In this document: piece after piece, positions 13,784 to 21,976 of the stretch
How the letters are laid out: every line of letters starts with the position of its first letter
Numbering within the stretch: the first letter of the stretch is position 1
Assembly: GCA_001801405.1 (NCBI GenBank)
Contig: MGXQ01000056.1
Span: 1-23,558, forward strand
DNA length: 23,558 nt
Reading direction: 5' to 3'
Source: Gammaproteobacteria bacterium RIFCSPHIGHO2_02_FULL_42_13
Lineage (GTDB): Bacteria; Pseudomonadota; Gammaproteobacteria; UBA12402
The notes under the pieces: generated by a model
Databases searched by the model: none
Told to the model about the DNA's origin: nothing
What the model saw: the letters and a program-made list of their open reading frames with translations, nothing else
Made by a program: the position numbers and the translations under genes

Positions 13784-14956
13784 TTAATTCCGCGCCTCTA
13801 GTGCTGCAACTGCAGGTAATGTAGCGCCTTCTAGATAGGTTAAAAACGCGCCGCCGCCTGTTGAAATATAGGAAATATCTTTGGCAAGACCATATTTTTC
13901 GATAGCAGCAATAGTATCTCCACCACCGGCAACGGAATATGCTGAACTTTCAGCAATAAGGCGTGCTAAATATTCGGTGCCTTTTGAAAACTGATCTATC
14001 TCAAATGCGCCCAGCGGACCATTCCATAAAATCGTTCTCGCTTTACGTATAATTTCGCCAAACATTTCACAGGTATCGGGGCCGATATCTAAAATCTTTT
14101 CATCATCAGCCACTTGATCAACTGGCTGAATATAAGCCTCCGCCTTCGACGATAAGGATGTCGCAACAACCACATCGGTTGGTAGCGGTACATGTACGCC
14201 CAATGTTTCCGCCATTGTTGCAAGCTGTTCCGCTTTATCTAACAAATCATCTTCATATAATGACTTGCCGACAGGGTGACCTGCGGCCGCAAGAAACGTA
14301 TTCGCAATACCGCCGCCCACGATTAAATAATCGACCATCTGTGCAATGGAACTCAATAACGATAATTTTGTCGAGACTTTTGCCCCACCTATAATCGCAA
14401 CGAGCGGTCGCTTAGGATTTTTCATCACTTGACTTAATGCTTCGAGCTCTCGACTCATCAAAATACCTGCGCACGCAACGGGCGCATATTTTGCAACACC
14501 ATAGGTCGAGACTTCTTTACGGTGTGCGGTCGCAAATGCATCATTCACGTACACATCACAAAGCGCCGCCATTTTCTGTGCTAATTTATCATCATTTTCT
14601 TTTTCACCAACATGAAACCGTGTATTTTCTAATAAAACAATCTGGCCTGGCTTAATCTTAACACCATCAATCCAATGACGAATAAGCGGCACTTCTCTGC
14701 CTAACGCATCAGATAATTTTTTGGCAACGGGCGCCAAAGAAAATTTTTCTTCGAATTCGCCTTCCGTCGGACGACCTAAATGAGACATGATCATAACAGC
14801 TGCATTTGCTTCTAGCGCAAGCTTGATGCTTGGTAAGGCCGCTTCGATGCGCGCCTCAGAAGAAATCTCTCCCTTTTTAAGTGGCGTATTGAGATCATCG
14901 CGAATTAATACGCGCTTATTTTTGAGATCAACATCTGTTATTTTTTTGAAAGTCAT
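13784..14956 (-). CDS. pgk: Phosphoglycerate kinase
   Basis: Glycolytic enzyme converting 1,3-bisphosphoglycerate and ADP to 3-phosphoglycerate and ATP. It is 390 residues, close to the 387 of E. coli. The N-terminal substrate-binding motif RVLIRDDLNTPL (15-26), SHLGRP, LLENTRFHVGEKEND, the VNDAFATAHR stretch, the hinge GGAKVSTKL, and the C-terminal nucleotide loop VAGGGDTIAAIEKYG with STGGGAFLTYLEG are all present. I chose ATG 14956 because AAAGG lies about 7 bases before it; the frame continues upstream into gap but without a ribosome site. Eleven bases separate it from gap, so it is the third gene of tkt-gap-pgk. No pyk or fba follows. Confidence 0.97.
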   Translation of the reverse strand: MTFKKITDVDLKNKRVLIRDDLNTPLKKGEISSEARIEAALPSIKLALEANAAVMIMSHLGRPTEGEFEEKFSLAPVAKKLSDALGREVPLIRHWIDGVKIKPGQIVLLENTRFHVGEKENDDKLAQKMAALCDVYVNDAFATAHRKEVSTYGVAKYAPVACAGILMSRELEALSQVMKNPKRPLVAIIGGAKVSTKLSLLSSIAQMVDYLIVGGGIANTFLAAAGHPVGKSLYEDDLLDKAEQLATMAETLGVHVPLPTDVVVATSLSSKAEAYIQPVDQVADDEKILDIGPDTCEMFGEIIRKARTILWNGPLGAFEIDQFSKGTEYLARLIAESSAYSVAGGGDTIAAIEKYGLAKDISYISTGGGAFLTYLEGATLPAVAALEARN

Positions 14957-14967
14957 ACTATTACCTT

Positions 14968-15972
14968 TTATACGCTCATCATCACTTTTGTTGTATCCAA
15001 CATGCGATTTGAGAAGCCCCATTCGTTATCGTACCAAGCGCACACTTTTACAAAATTACCCACCACTTTTGTCAACGATGCATCAAAAACTGATGATGCA
15101 CTGCTATGATTAAAGTCACTCGACACTAATGGTTCATCATTATAAATTAAAATATCTTTTAGCTCGCCCGCAGATGCGGTCTTCATAATTTTATTGATCT
15201 CATCCACTGAGGTTTCACGCTTCGCGGTAAAACATAAATCAACAATCGATACATTCGCCACCGGCACGCGAATAGCAAATCCATCCAATAAACCTCGCAT
15301 TTCAGGTAATACAAGCCCAACCGCTGCAGCGGCGCCAGTTTTCGTGGGAATCATCGACAGTGCTGCTGCGCGTGCACGATGTAAATCTTTATGAGGACCG
15401 TCCTGCAATAATTGATCGCTCGTATAAGCATGAATCGTTGTCATCAAACCCTTTTCGATTCCAACACCTTTCAGCAAAACTTTGACAAGAGGCGCTAAAC
15501 AATTCGTCGTACAGGAGGCATTCGATACAATGGTGTCTGTTGCCTTCAATGTATTGTGATTAACGCCATAAACAATTGTCGCGTGCATGTCTGTCGCCGG
15601 CGCGGAAATCAATACTTTTTTAGCACCTGCCGTTAAATGTGCGCTCGCTTTATCTAAAGCACAAAATAATCCCGTACACTCATGTACAACATCAACATTT
15701 AAATTTTTCCAAGGAAGCTTGCTCGGATCACGTTCAGATAAAAAGGGAATGCAATCGCCATTAATCACTAAGATGCCCTTTTCAACAGATACATCACCTG
15801 AAAATTTACCATGCACCGTATCATATCGCGTTAAATGCGCAGCCGTTTCAACCGGCACTAAATCATTGATCCCCACAATTTCAAATGCATCGCGATGATC
15901 GCCTTCATAGATAGCGCGTGTAATTAATCGGCCAATGCGACCATATCCGTTAATGGCTATTTTGATTGTCAT
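14968..15972 (-). CDS. gap: Glyceraldehyde-3-phosphate dehydrogenase
   Basis: Oxidises glyceraldehyde-3-phosphate to 1,3-bisphosphoglycerate with NAD. It is 334 residues. The Rossmann motif INGYGRIGR (7-15) is followed by GINDL with the Asp expected for NAD preference. The active site SNASCTTNC places the nucleophile at Cys154 and the partner at His181 (HAYTSDQ). The segment DGPHKDLHRARAAALSMIPT and the C-terminal CAWYDNEWGFSNRM are typical. The HAYTSDQ and HRARAAALSMIPT pattern is nearer to the alphaproteobacterial/cyanobacterial type than to E. coli GapA. Erythrose-4-phosphate dehydrogenase is a related alternative, but the glycolytic operon argues for GAPDH. The start overlaps the tkt stop (ATGA). 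Confidence 0.95.
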   Translation of the reverse strand: MTIKIAINGYGRIGRLITRAIYEGDHRDAFEIVGINDLVPVETAAHLTRYDTVHGKFSGDVSVEKGILVINGDCIPFLSERDPSKLPWKNLNVDVVHECTGLFCALDKASAHLTAGAKKVLISAPATDMHATIVYGVNHNTLKATDTIVSNASCTTNCLAPLVKVLLKGVGIEKGLMTTIHAYTSDQLLQDGPHKDLHRARAAALSMIPTKTGAAAAVGLVLPEMRGLLDGFAIRVPVANVSIVDLCFTAKRETSVDEINKIMKTASAGELKDILIYNDEPLVSSDFNHSSASSVFDASLTKVVGNFVKVCAWYDNEWGFSNRMLDTTKVMMSV

Positions 15973-17963
15973 AAGTTACCTCTAATCATGTTTATTACTT
16001 CTATCACATGTTCAACCGTAAATCCAAGCTCCTCGAATAAATCTTTCGCCGGCGCGGACTCGCCAAAATGGTCTAAACCAATCACATGCCCCTGTGAGCC
16101 TACCCAGGACTGCCAATACGCCGTTGTCCCCATCTCAATGGCCACCCGCCGAGTGATCGCCGCCGGTAAGACCAATTCCCGATACGTCGCATCTTGCTGC
16201 AAAAAAATATCCGGCGATGGCATTGAGACAACGCGAATACGACAATCCTTGAGCGCTTCGGCTGCGGCCATTGCCAAACTCACTTCTGAACCTGTTGCAA
16301 TCAAAATACACTCGGGGCTATCCACATCCCGCAATATATAGCCACCACGCCGAATTAAATCCGTTTGTGCACATGTCCGTTTTTGCGCCGGCAATCCTTG
16401 ACGCGATAATAACAATGCGGTGGGGCCATCGCAACGCTCAATCGCCAATTTCCAAGCAACCGCCGTTTCAACAAGATCACATGGACGCCACGTCGATATA
16501 TTTGGCGTCATGCGCAATGCGGCCGCTTGCTCAATCGGTTGATGCGTCGGGCCATCTTCACCCAACCCAATTGAATCATGTGAATAAATAAAAATCACGC
16601 GCTTTTTCATGAGCGCCGCCATGCGCACAGCATTTGCGGCATAGGTATAAAAAACTAAAAACGTGCCGCCATAAGGAATGAAACTACCGTACAACGTCAT
16701 GCCATTCATAATCGCGGACATGCCAAACTCGCGCACGCCGTAATGAATATAATTTCCATCGGCTTGATCATGCGTGATCGCGCGCGTGCCCGACCAATTT
16801 GTTAAATTAGATCCTGTTAAATCCGCCGAACCGCCCAATAACTCCGGCAACATCGGTGCAATTTTTTCTAACACCTGTTGAGACGCTTGTCGCGTAGCCA
16901 GTTTAGCATTATCTTTCAAAAACTCTTGTATTATAGCGTTAAATGAATCCTCAAAACCACTTGGCAATTGTTGATTCCATCGACGCTCTAATTCTTTTGC
17001 CGCAGCCGGATGGCGTTGATGATATTGATCAAACAGCGCTTTCCATTCCTCTTCTAATTTCTCGCCACGGTCGCGCGCATCAAACGCACGATGAATTTCA
17101 ACGGGAATTTCAAACGGCTCATACGGCCAATTGAGTTGTTTGCGCGTTGCTGCAATTTCTTCATCACCCAGCGGCGAACCATGCACTGACGCCGTATTCG
17201 CTTTATGCGGTGAACCAAATCCAATTGTCGTGTGACAACAAATCAATGTCGGTTTTATTAAATCTTGTTGCGCAGTTTCAATCGCCACGCGAATCGCATC
17301 GGCATTATGGCCATCGACATTGCGAATCACTTGCCAACCATAACTTTCAAAACGTTTTGGCGTATCATCAGTAAACCAGCCGGCCACATTGCCATCAATT
17401 GAAATATGATTGTCATCCCAAAACACAATTAATTTTCCTAGCCCTAACGTGCCCGCCAACGAACATACTTCATGTGAAATACCTTCCATCAAACAACCAT
17501 CGCCAGCAAACACATAAGTGAAATGATCGATGAGATTAAAATCATCTCGATTAAATTGAGCACCTAATGTCCTTTCAGCAATCGCCATACCCACCGCATT
17601 GGCAAGACCTTGACCGAGTGGCCCGGTGGTTGTCTCAACACCTGGCGTTTGATCCACTTCCGGATGCCCCGGTGTTTTCGAATGCAGTTGACGAAAATTC
17701 TTTAGATCGTCGATCGATAAATCATAACCACTTAAATGCAACAAGGCATATTGCAACATCGAACCATGACCATTCGATAATAAAAATCGATCACGATTTG
17801 GCCACTTTGGATTATTCGGGTTATGGCGCAAAAAACCATTCCACAGAACCTCGGCTATATCTGCCATTCCCATTGGCATACCAGGATGGCCAGAATTTGC
17901 GCGCTGCACGGCATCAACGCTGAGCATTCGAATGGCGTTGGCAAGTTCGCGATGAGTTACCAT
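15969..17963 (-). CDS. tkt: Transketolase
   Basis: Thiamine-diphosphate enzyme that moves two-carbon units between sugar phosphates, linking the pentose-phosphate pathway to glycolysis. It is 664 residues and aligns along its whole length with E. coli TktA. SGHPGMPMG with His26, LSNGHGSMLQYALLHL, TTGPLGQGLANAVGMA, the cofactor motif GDGCLMEGISHEV and REFGMSAIMNG with the catalytic Glu are intact, as is HDSIGLGEDGPTHQPIEQ. I chose ATG 17963 (MVTHRELANAIRML) because it matches the family N-terminus; GGAG lies about 13 bases upstream, further than usual. It is the first gene of tkt-gap-pgk and overlaps gap by 4 bp. Confidence 0.97.
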   Translation of the reverse strand: MVTHRELANAIRMLSVDAVQRANSGHPGMPMGMADIAEVLWNGFLRHNPNNPKWPNRDRFLLSNGHGSMLQYALLHLSGYDLSIDDLKNFRQLHSKTPGHPEVDQTPGVETTTGPLGQGLANAVGMAIAERTLGAQFNRDDFNLIDHFTYVFAGDGCLMEGISHEVCSLAGTLGLGKLIVFWDDNHISIDGNVAGWFTDDTPKRFESYGWQVIRNVDGHNADAIRVAIETAQQDLIKPTLICCHTTIGFGSPHKANTASVHGSPLGDEEIAATRKQLNWPYEPFEIPVEIHRAFDARDRGEKLEEEWKALFDQYHQRHPAAAKELERRWNQQLPSGFEDSFNAIIQEFLKDNAKLATRQASQQVLEKIAPMLPELLGGSADLTGSNLTNWSGTRAITHDQADGNYIHYGVREFGMSAIMNGMTLYGSFIPYGGTFLVFYTYAANAVRMAALMKKRVIFIYSHDSIGLGEDGPTHQPIEQAAALRMTPNISTWRPCDLVETAVAWKLAIERCDGPTALLLSRQGLPAQKRTCAQTDLIRRGGYILRDVDSPECILIATGSEVSLAMAAAEALKDCRIRVVSMPSPDIFLQQDATYRELVLPAAITRRVAIEMGTTAYWQSWVGSQGHVIGLDHFGESAPAKDLFEELGFTVEHVIEVINMIRGNL

Positions 17964-18003
17964 AAATATTATTGATCTCCGAATTTCATATTGGACGTCG
18001 CAA

Positions 18004-18058
18004 TGATTTAACACCGCGCATCATAAGTCAACTGATTTAACATCACTGATTTAACATC
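18004..18058 (-). promoter_or_regulatory. Three TGATTTAAC repeats and a -35-like element upstream of tkt
   Basis: TGATTTAAC occurs at 18004, 18033 and 18047; the last two belong to a perfect tandem 14-mer, ACTGATTTAACATC (18031-18044 and 18045-18058). Between copies one and two, minus-strand TTGACT (18031-18026) resembles a -35 box. A -10 is not clear; AATCAT at 17 bp lies in the copy nearest tkt. This could be an operator array for the glycolytic operon. Confidence 0.4.
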
Positions 18059-18064
18059 ACTTTC

Positions 18065-20296
18065 TTATGGATGCAATGCGACTCCGGCGCCAGTTTGTTC
18101 CTGGATATTTCCAACAGGAGTTACTGCATTCAATGGTTGGATCCGGGCTAAACCTTTGCTTCTTGGCCAGATGCTTGCCCAACAAGATTGATGGCTATGC
18201 GCCGCCGCTGCTCCACCCACATCAACAGTAAATGGCTGTTCTGCTCCATCCTGAGAATGCAAAACTAATGCCCGAAGATTATCTTCTATGGCAGCTATAT
18301 TCTGCCCCAACAACTCAGACACATGATGCTGCACAGATGCAACATCGATGGATCGCATATCCGGAGATTGTAATGCGGCTGCATGACCATAAAACTTCGA
18401 TTGCAGCTGCTGTAATAATGCGTAGGTTGCCAAAAATCCTTCATGCTCACAAAAAAGGGTAATCACTTTGCCGGTCATCAGAGCAGTAAGTGCCGAAAAA
18501 AGGATATTAGCAATGCGCATGGTTATTTGCCACGCTGGAGGGTTTCCTCCCAGTAGATTATCACCCAGCCAATTGATCATTCTGTCGATTGTGGCCGTGG
18601 CATTACCAAACGTAATCAATGTGAGGAAAGCAACATTGCCGTAGATAAGAACATAGCTTGTATACTGCATAGCCCGCAATGAACTTTTCAAAGAACGCGA
18701 ATCTATTTCAGCCGGTGGCGCAATCGAATGACCTTTGGTGGCACATGAATAGAGCAGAGAAATCTGGCCCAACAGTATCATCAGAAACATATTTCCCAAA
18801 ATCAACCCAAGTGCTGTATCAGCAACCGCGCGGCCTGTTACCGTGGGCAGTGAGATTTTCTCATGAAGCCATTTCGCAAATGGGACGCCCAGCGTTTCAA
18901 TGCCTAATTGAAAGGCGGGCAGAAACAACATTAAGTAACCAATCGAGGCTAAAATTGCCTGCGTTTTCGCCCAAGCATATCGACGCCACTGAGTAGGATT
19001 TTTTCTTATCTCGGCCCCAGCTTGGCTGATCTGCATCAAAGCATCTTGCAGGTTTTTAGGAACTGGACGAACCTGAAATGCAAATTCCGTAATTGCAGTG
19101 ACCAAAAAGCTAGAGGCATATATCCATACACTTAGTTTGTCATTTGCAACCGCCTCACCATCACTCACCCATGCCGTGAGCATTTTATAGAGATTCCATC
19201 CACCCACCATGGCGACAATATCAAAATATAAGGAGCCAATCGCACTGGCACCATAAAGTGGTCCAATCGCAGATTGATAGAAAAGTGGATCAGGAGAAGG
19301 CATCTCTTCTCTAAGAAAAATCTCCGGCCCTAAAATCTCCCATGGAAAAAAAGATTCTGCTACAATGCGTTTAAGGGCTCTCTGGCGCGTCATCCCAGAT
19401 TCGAAGATATTGAGCCCCATCTCAATAGCATTGAGTATTGTAAAAACCATCAGAAACTTGTTCCAAGTTTCGTTTGAGAAAAAATCATTTGGATCATTTA
19501 CAGTAGTACTGGTAAAGGCGTTCAATGCCGTCACAAGCGCCACAGTCGTCGAAACACTTAACATACCTGCGCCCATCAAGGCTCTCGCCAATAGAATGAC
19601 AGGATAAGTCACGAAATATCCTATATAACCCGCGGTTTTTTTAGCACGGTAAACTGCATCAGTCGGTTCAATGCATAATATTGCCTGCAAATACTTATCA
19701 TCGTCTCCTTGAAATTTTTCGAGATGTCGATAATGTTTAAAAAGTACTGTGTCAATTTGTCTACCAAAAAAAGTTAAGCTTCGAAAAAGCATGATGATTT
19801 GCGAAACGGATTGTTGCAGTTTTGCTAATGCATCGTCTTGACCTAGTGTTCGTTTGAATTCAGCCACAGAGGTAATTTTATTTCCCTGAATAAAACGTAA
19901 CATCTCTAAGTGCAGATTTCGCAACCCTATTATTTGACCGTGAATCTCTTCTGCTAACGCATCGACATCTTGCATTGAAGTATGCGTGGTAGGAGACTGT
20001 TCGATAACAGCAATTGTGCGATGAAGTAGCTTAGTAAAAGCACGACTATCAACTGGAACTAGCCGATCCGCTCCGATGCCAACCGCCACGCCCGCTCCAT
20101 GATCAGAAGCAACAGGATGCTCTTCAATCCAACCTCTCATCGCTTTAAGCATTGGCAGAAACACAGGATGAACAATCATAATAATAGTTCCCTCTCGGGA
20201 ACGACGATCAAGCAGCTGTGCAAAAAATATTAGCGCTGTTTGAAATTCAGCATCAGAGTTGATTTTTATTTTTGCAGGAAGAACTATTTTTTTCAA
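18065..20296 (-). CDS. Large multi-pass membrane protein of unknown function
   Basis: I do not recognise this 743-residue protein. Residues 1-~220 are soluble and helix-rich (ALIFFAQLLDRRSR; HTSMQDVDALAEEIHG). About eight hydrophobic helices follow, near 222-259 (probably two), 279-298, 342-372, 386-407, 446-467, 493-517, 546-566 and 591-615. The C-terminal ~125 residues are soluble, with an Ala/His-rich patch (VGGAAAAHSHQSC, 693-705) and a Pro/Gly-rich end. No nucleotide-binding, transport or enzyme motif was found and there is no signal peptide. It starts with TTG at 20296, with AAGGAG about 9 bases upstream. It lies 101 bp upstream of tkt on the same strand with no visible terminator between. 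In a Legionella-like host it would be a reasonable secreted-effector candidate, but that is speculation. Confidence 0.8.
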   Translation of the reverse strand: MKKIVLPAKIKINSDAEFQTALIFFAQLLDRRSREGTIIMIVHPVFLPMLKAMRGWIEEHPVASDHGAGVAVGIGADRLVPVDSRAFTKLLHRTIAVIEQSPTTHTSMQDVDALAEEIHGQIIGLRNLHLEMLRFIQGNKITSVAEFKRTLGQDDALAKLQQSVSQIIMLFRSLTFFGRQIDTVLFKHYRHLEKFQGDDDKYLQAILCIEPTDAVYRAKKTAGYIGYFVTYPVILLARALMGAGMLSVSTTVALVTALNAFTSTTVNDPNDFFSNETWNKFLMVFTILNAIEMGLNIFESGMTRQRALKRIVAESFFPWEILGPEIFLREEMPSPDPLFYQSAIGPLYGASAIGSLYFDIVAMVGGWNLYKMLTAWVSDGEAVANDKLSVWIYASSFLVTAITEFAFQVRPVPKNLQDALMQISQAGAEIRKNPTQWRRYAWAKTQAILASIGYLMLFLPAFQLGIETLGVPFAKWLHEKISLPTVTGRAVADTALGLILGNMFLMILLGQISLLYSCATKGHSIAPPAEIDSRSLKSSLRAMQYTSYVLIYGNVAFLTLITFGNATATIDRMINWLGDNLLGGNPPAWQITMRIANILFSALTALMTGKVITLFCEHEGFLATYALLQQLQSKFYGHAAALQSPDMRSIDVASVQHHVSELLGQNIAAIEDNLRALVLHSQDGAEQPFTVDVGGAAAAHSHQSCWASIWPRSKGLARIQPLNAVTPVGNIQEQTGAGVALHP

Positions 20297-20468
20297 CGTG
20301 TGTTACTCCTTGAATGATAGGGTATGACATCAAGTCTTGGTTTTGACATTGGCCATTATTACCATACTTTTCAGCATAACGCAAAAAAACTGGATTTGCC
20401 TCCCCTCTTGTAATAGAATGCGTCATTCATTGTAAGTCTTAATTTTTAATAACAAAAGGAATTTCATT

Positions 20469-20726
20469 ATGCCATTTACAATTAACACGCATCCAGATCA
20501 TTTAGCCAATCCAAATGAATTTCAAATTATTCAAGCGCCAAATGGGTTTGAAGCAGAAATTACTTTGTTTCCGCATGAGCCTTTAACTTCAATACATATC
20601 ACTGGGTGGCCTGAAAAAGATAAAGAACAAACTTTAAAAGAATTCCATGAATTTATGCAAACACAATATGGCGGAAAATTAGTCTTCAGATATGATGGTG
20701 CCGAGCAATATAAAACGCGGAATTAA
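20469..20726 (+). CDS. Small protein of unknown function upstream of metK
   Basis: An 85-residue soluble protein, not recognised. It has a ribosome site (AAAGGA, 8 bases before the ATG), no signal peptide and no Cys. The sequence alternates polar beta-like segments (FQIIQAPNGFEAEITLFPHEPLTSIHITG) with one amphipathic helix (KDKEQTLKEFHEFMQTQY) and a final strand (KLVFRYDGAEQY), an alpha/beta layout suggesting a small compact domain. The stop is 8 bp before the metK start, so the two are probably co-transcribed. A weak -10 (TAGAAT, 20414-20419) lies in the upstream 172-bp gap. Confidence 0.8.
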   Translation: MPFTINTHPDHLANPNEFQIIQAPNGFEAEITLFPHEPLTSIHITGWPEKDKEQTLKEFHEFMQTQYGGKLVFRYDGAEQYKTRN

Positions 20727-20734
20727 GACTACGT

Positions 20735-21871
20735 ATGAGTAACAATTATCTTTTTACATCCGAATCCGTCTCCGAAGGTCATCCCGATAAAATCGCGGAC
20801 CAAATTTCGGATGCGGTTTTGGATGCTGTTTTAACAAAAGACAAACACGCACATGTCGCCTGCGAATGTTTCATCAAAACCGGCATGGTATTGGTCGGTG
20901 GTGAAATCACCACGACCGCCTGGGTTGATGTCGAACAACTCACGCGCGAAGTGATCAAAGATGTCGGCTATAACCATTCCGACATGGGGTTTGATTGGAA
21001 ATCTTGCGCGGTATTATCCGCGATCGGCAAACAATCGCCGGATATTGCACAAGGTGTTGAAAAAGCCGATGCAAACGAACAAGGTGCCGGCGATCAAGGA
21101 TTAATGTTTGGTTACGCCTGCGATGAAACCGATGTATTGATGCCCGCGCCGATTACTTATGCCCATCGACTTGTAAAAAAACAATCTGAGGTGCGCAAAA
21201 GCAAAAAATTAACTTGGCTACGACCCGATGCAAAAAGCCAAGTGACGTTTCAATATGAAAATCATAAACCAGTTGCAGTAACAACGATTGTGCTCTCCAC
21301 ACAACATACGCCCGATGTCGATGACAAAACGATTCGTGAAGGTGTGATTGAAGAAATCATAAAACCCGTCATGCCAACTCAGTGGATACGCAAAGACACA
21401 AAATTTTTAATTAATCCGACGGGACGATTTGTGATTGGGGGCCCCTTAGGCGACACCGGCCTAACTGGGCGAAAAATTATTGTCGACACATACGGCGGCA
21501 TGGCACGACATGGCGGTGGTGCGTTTTCCGGCAAAGACCCTTCTAAAGTCGATCGCTCGGCAGCATACATGGCGCGCTATGTTGCAAAAAATATTGTCGC
21601 ATCCGGTTTGGCCAAACGTTGTGAAATTCAAATTTCATATGCGATCGGCGTGGCTAAACCAACTTCCATCAATGTTGAAACATTTGGAACTGGCACGATG
21701 GATGATGAAAAACTCGTAAAATTGATCCTTTCATGTTTTGATTTACGCCCACATGCGATTATTGAAACGCTGAATTTATTGCGCCCCATTTATCGTCCGA
21801 CCGCGACGTATGGCCATTTCGGCCGCACTGAATTTACGTGGGAAAAAACGGATAAACCACTCCACACCTAA
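20735..21871 (+). CDS. metK: S-adenosylmethionine synthetase
   Basis: Makes S-adenosylmethionine from methionine and ATP; cytoplasmic tetramer. The 378 residues are close to the 384 of E. coli. FTSESVSEGHPDKIADQISD (7-26) carries the ATP and magnesium site (GHPDK, 15-19). GAGDQGLMFGYA and the GGGAFSGKDPSKVDRSAAYMARY loop with its catalytic Lys/Asp residues are intact, as is the FLINPTGRFVIGGP segment. It starts 8 bp after the small upstream gene. No SAM riboswitch-like leader is visible. After its stop, ACCACT/AGTGGT (21856-21878) form a weak dyad without a T-tract, so no firm terminator was found. Confidence 0.97.
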   Translation: MSNNYLFTSESVSEGHPDKIADQISDAVLDAVLTKDKHAHVACECFIKTGMVLVGGEITTTAWVDVEQLTREVIKDVGYNHSDMGFDWKSCAVLSAIGKQSPDIAQGVEKADANEQGAGDQGLMFGYACDETDVLMPAPITYAHRLVKKQSEVRKSKKLTWLRPDAKSQVTFQYENHKPVAVTTIVLSTQHTPDVDDKTIREGVIEEIIKPVMPTQWIRKDTKFLINPTGRFVIGGPLGDTGLTGRKIIVDTYGGMARHGGGAFSGKDPSKVDRSAAYMARYVAKNIVASGLAKRCEIQISYAIGVAKPTSINVETFGTGTMDDEKLVKLILSCFDLRPHAIIETLNLLRPIYRPTATYGHFGRTEFTWEKTDKPLHT

Positions 21872-21895
21872 AAGTGGTCATAAAAAACGTGTAAA

Positions 21896-21957
21896 TTGAC
21901 AGAAAGTCGTACGACAAAATGTCAAAATTGACAAAAAGTGGTGGAAATAAATGTCAT
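21896..21957. promoter_or_regulatory. Operator-like palindrome and 32-bp direct repeat before the ATPase gene
   Basis: TTGACA-N4-GTCGTACGAC-N4-TGTCAA (21896-21925) is a nested dyad: a perfect 10-bp palindrome flanked by perfect 6-bp arms. The TTGACA...TGTCA pair repeats exactly 32 bp later (TTGACA at 21928, TGTCA at 21952) with a partly conserved middle. The arrangement is typical of a regulator-binding region. Confidence 0.6.
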
Positions 21958-21970
21958 TTTGAGTTATATT
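21942..21970 (+). promoter_or_regulatory. Candidate promoter of the ATPase gene, giving a leaderless mRNA
   Basis: The -35 TGGAAA (21942-21947) and -10 TATATT (21965-21970) are 17 bp apart. Transcription would begin at about 21977, the A of the ATG itself. The second 32-bp repeat overlaps this promoter. Confidence 0.45.
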
Positions 21971-21976
21971 CTGCCT

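Noticed and set aside
21856..21878. ACCACT/AGTGGT hairpin as the metK terminator
   Set aside because: Only a six-base stem with an 11-base loop and followed by A-rich rather than T-rich sequence.
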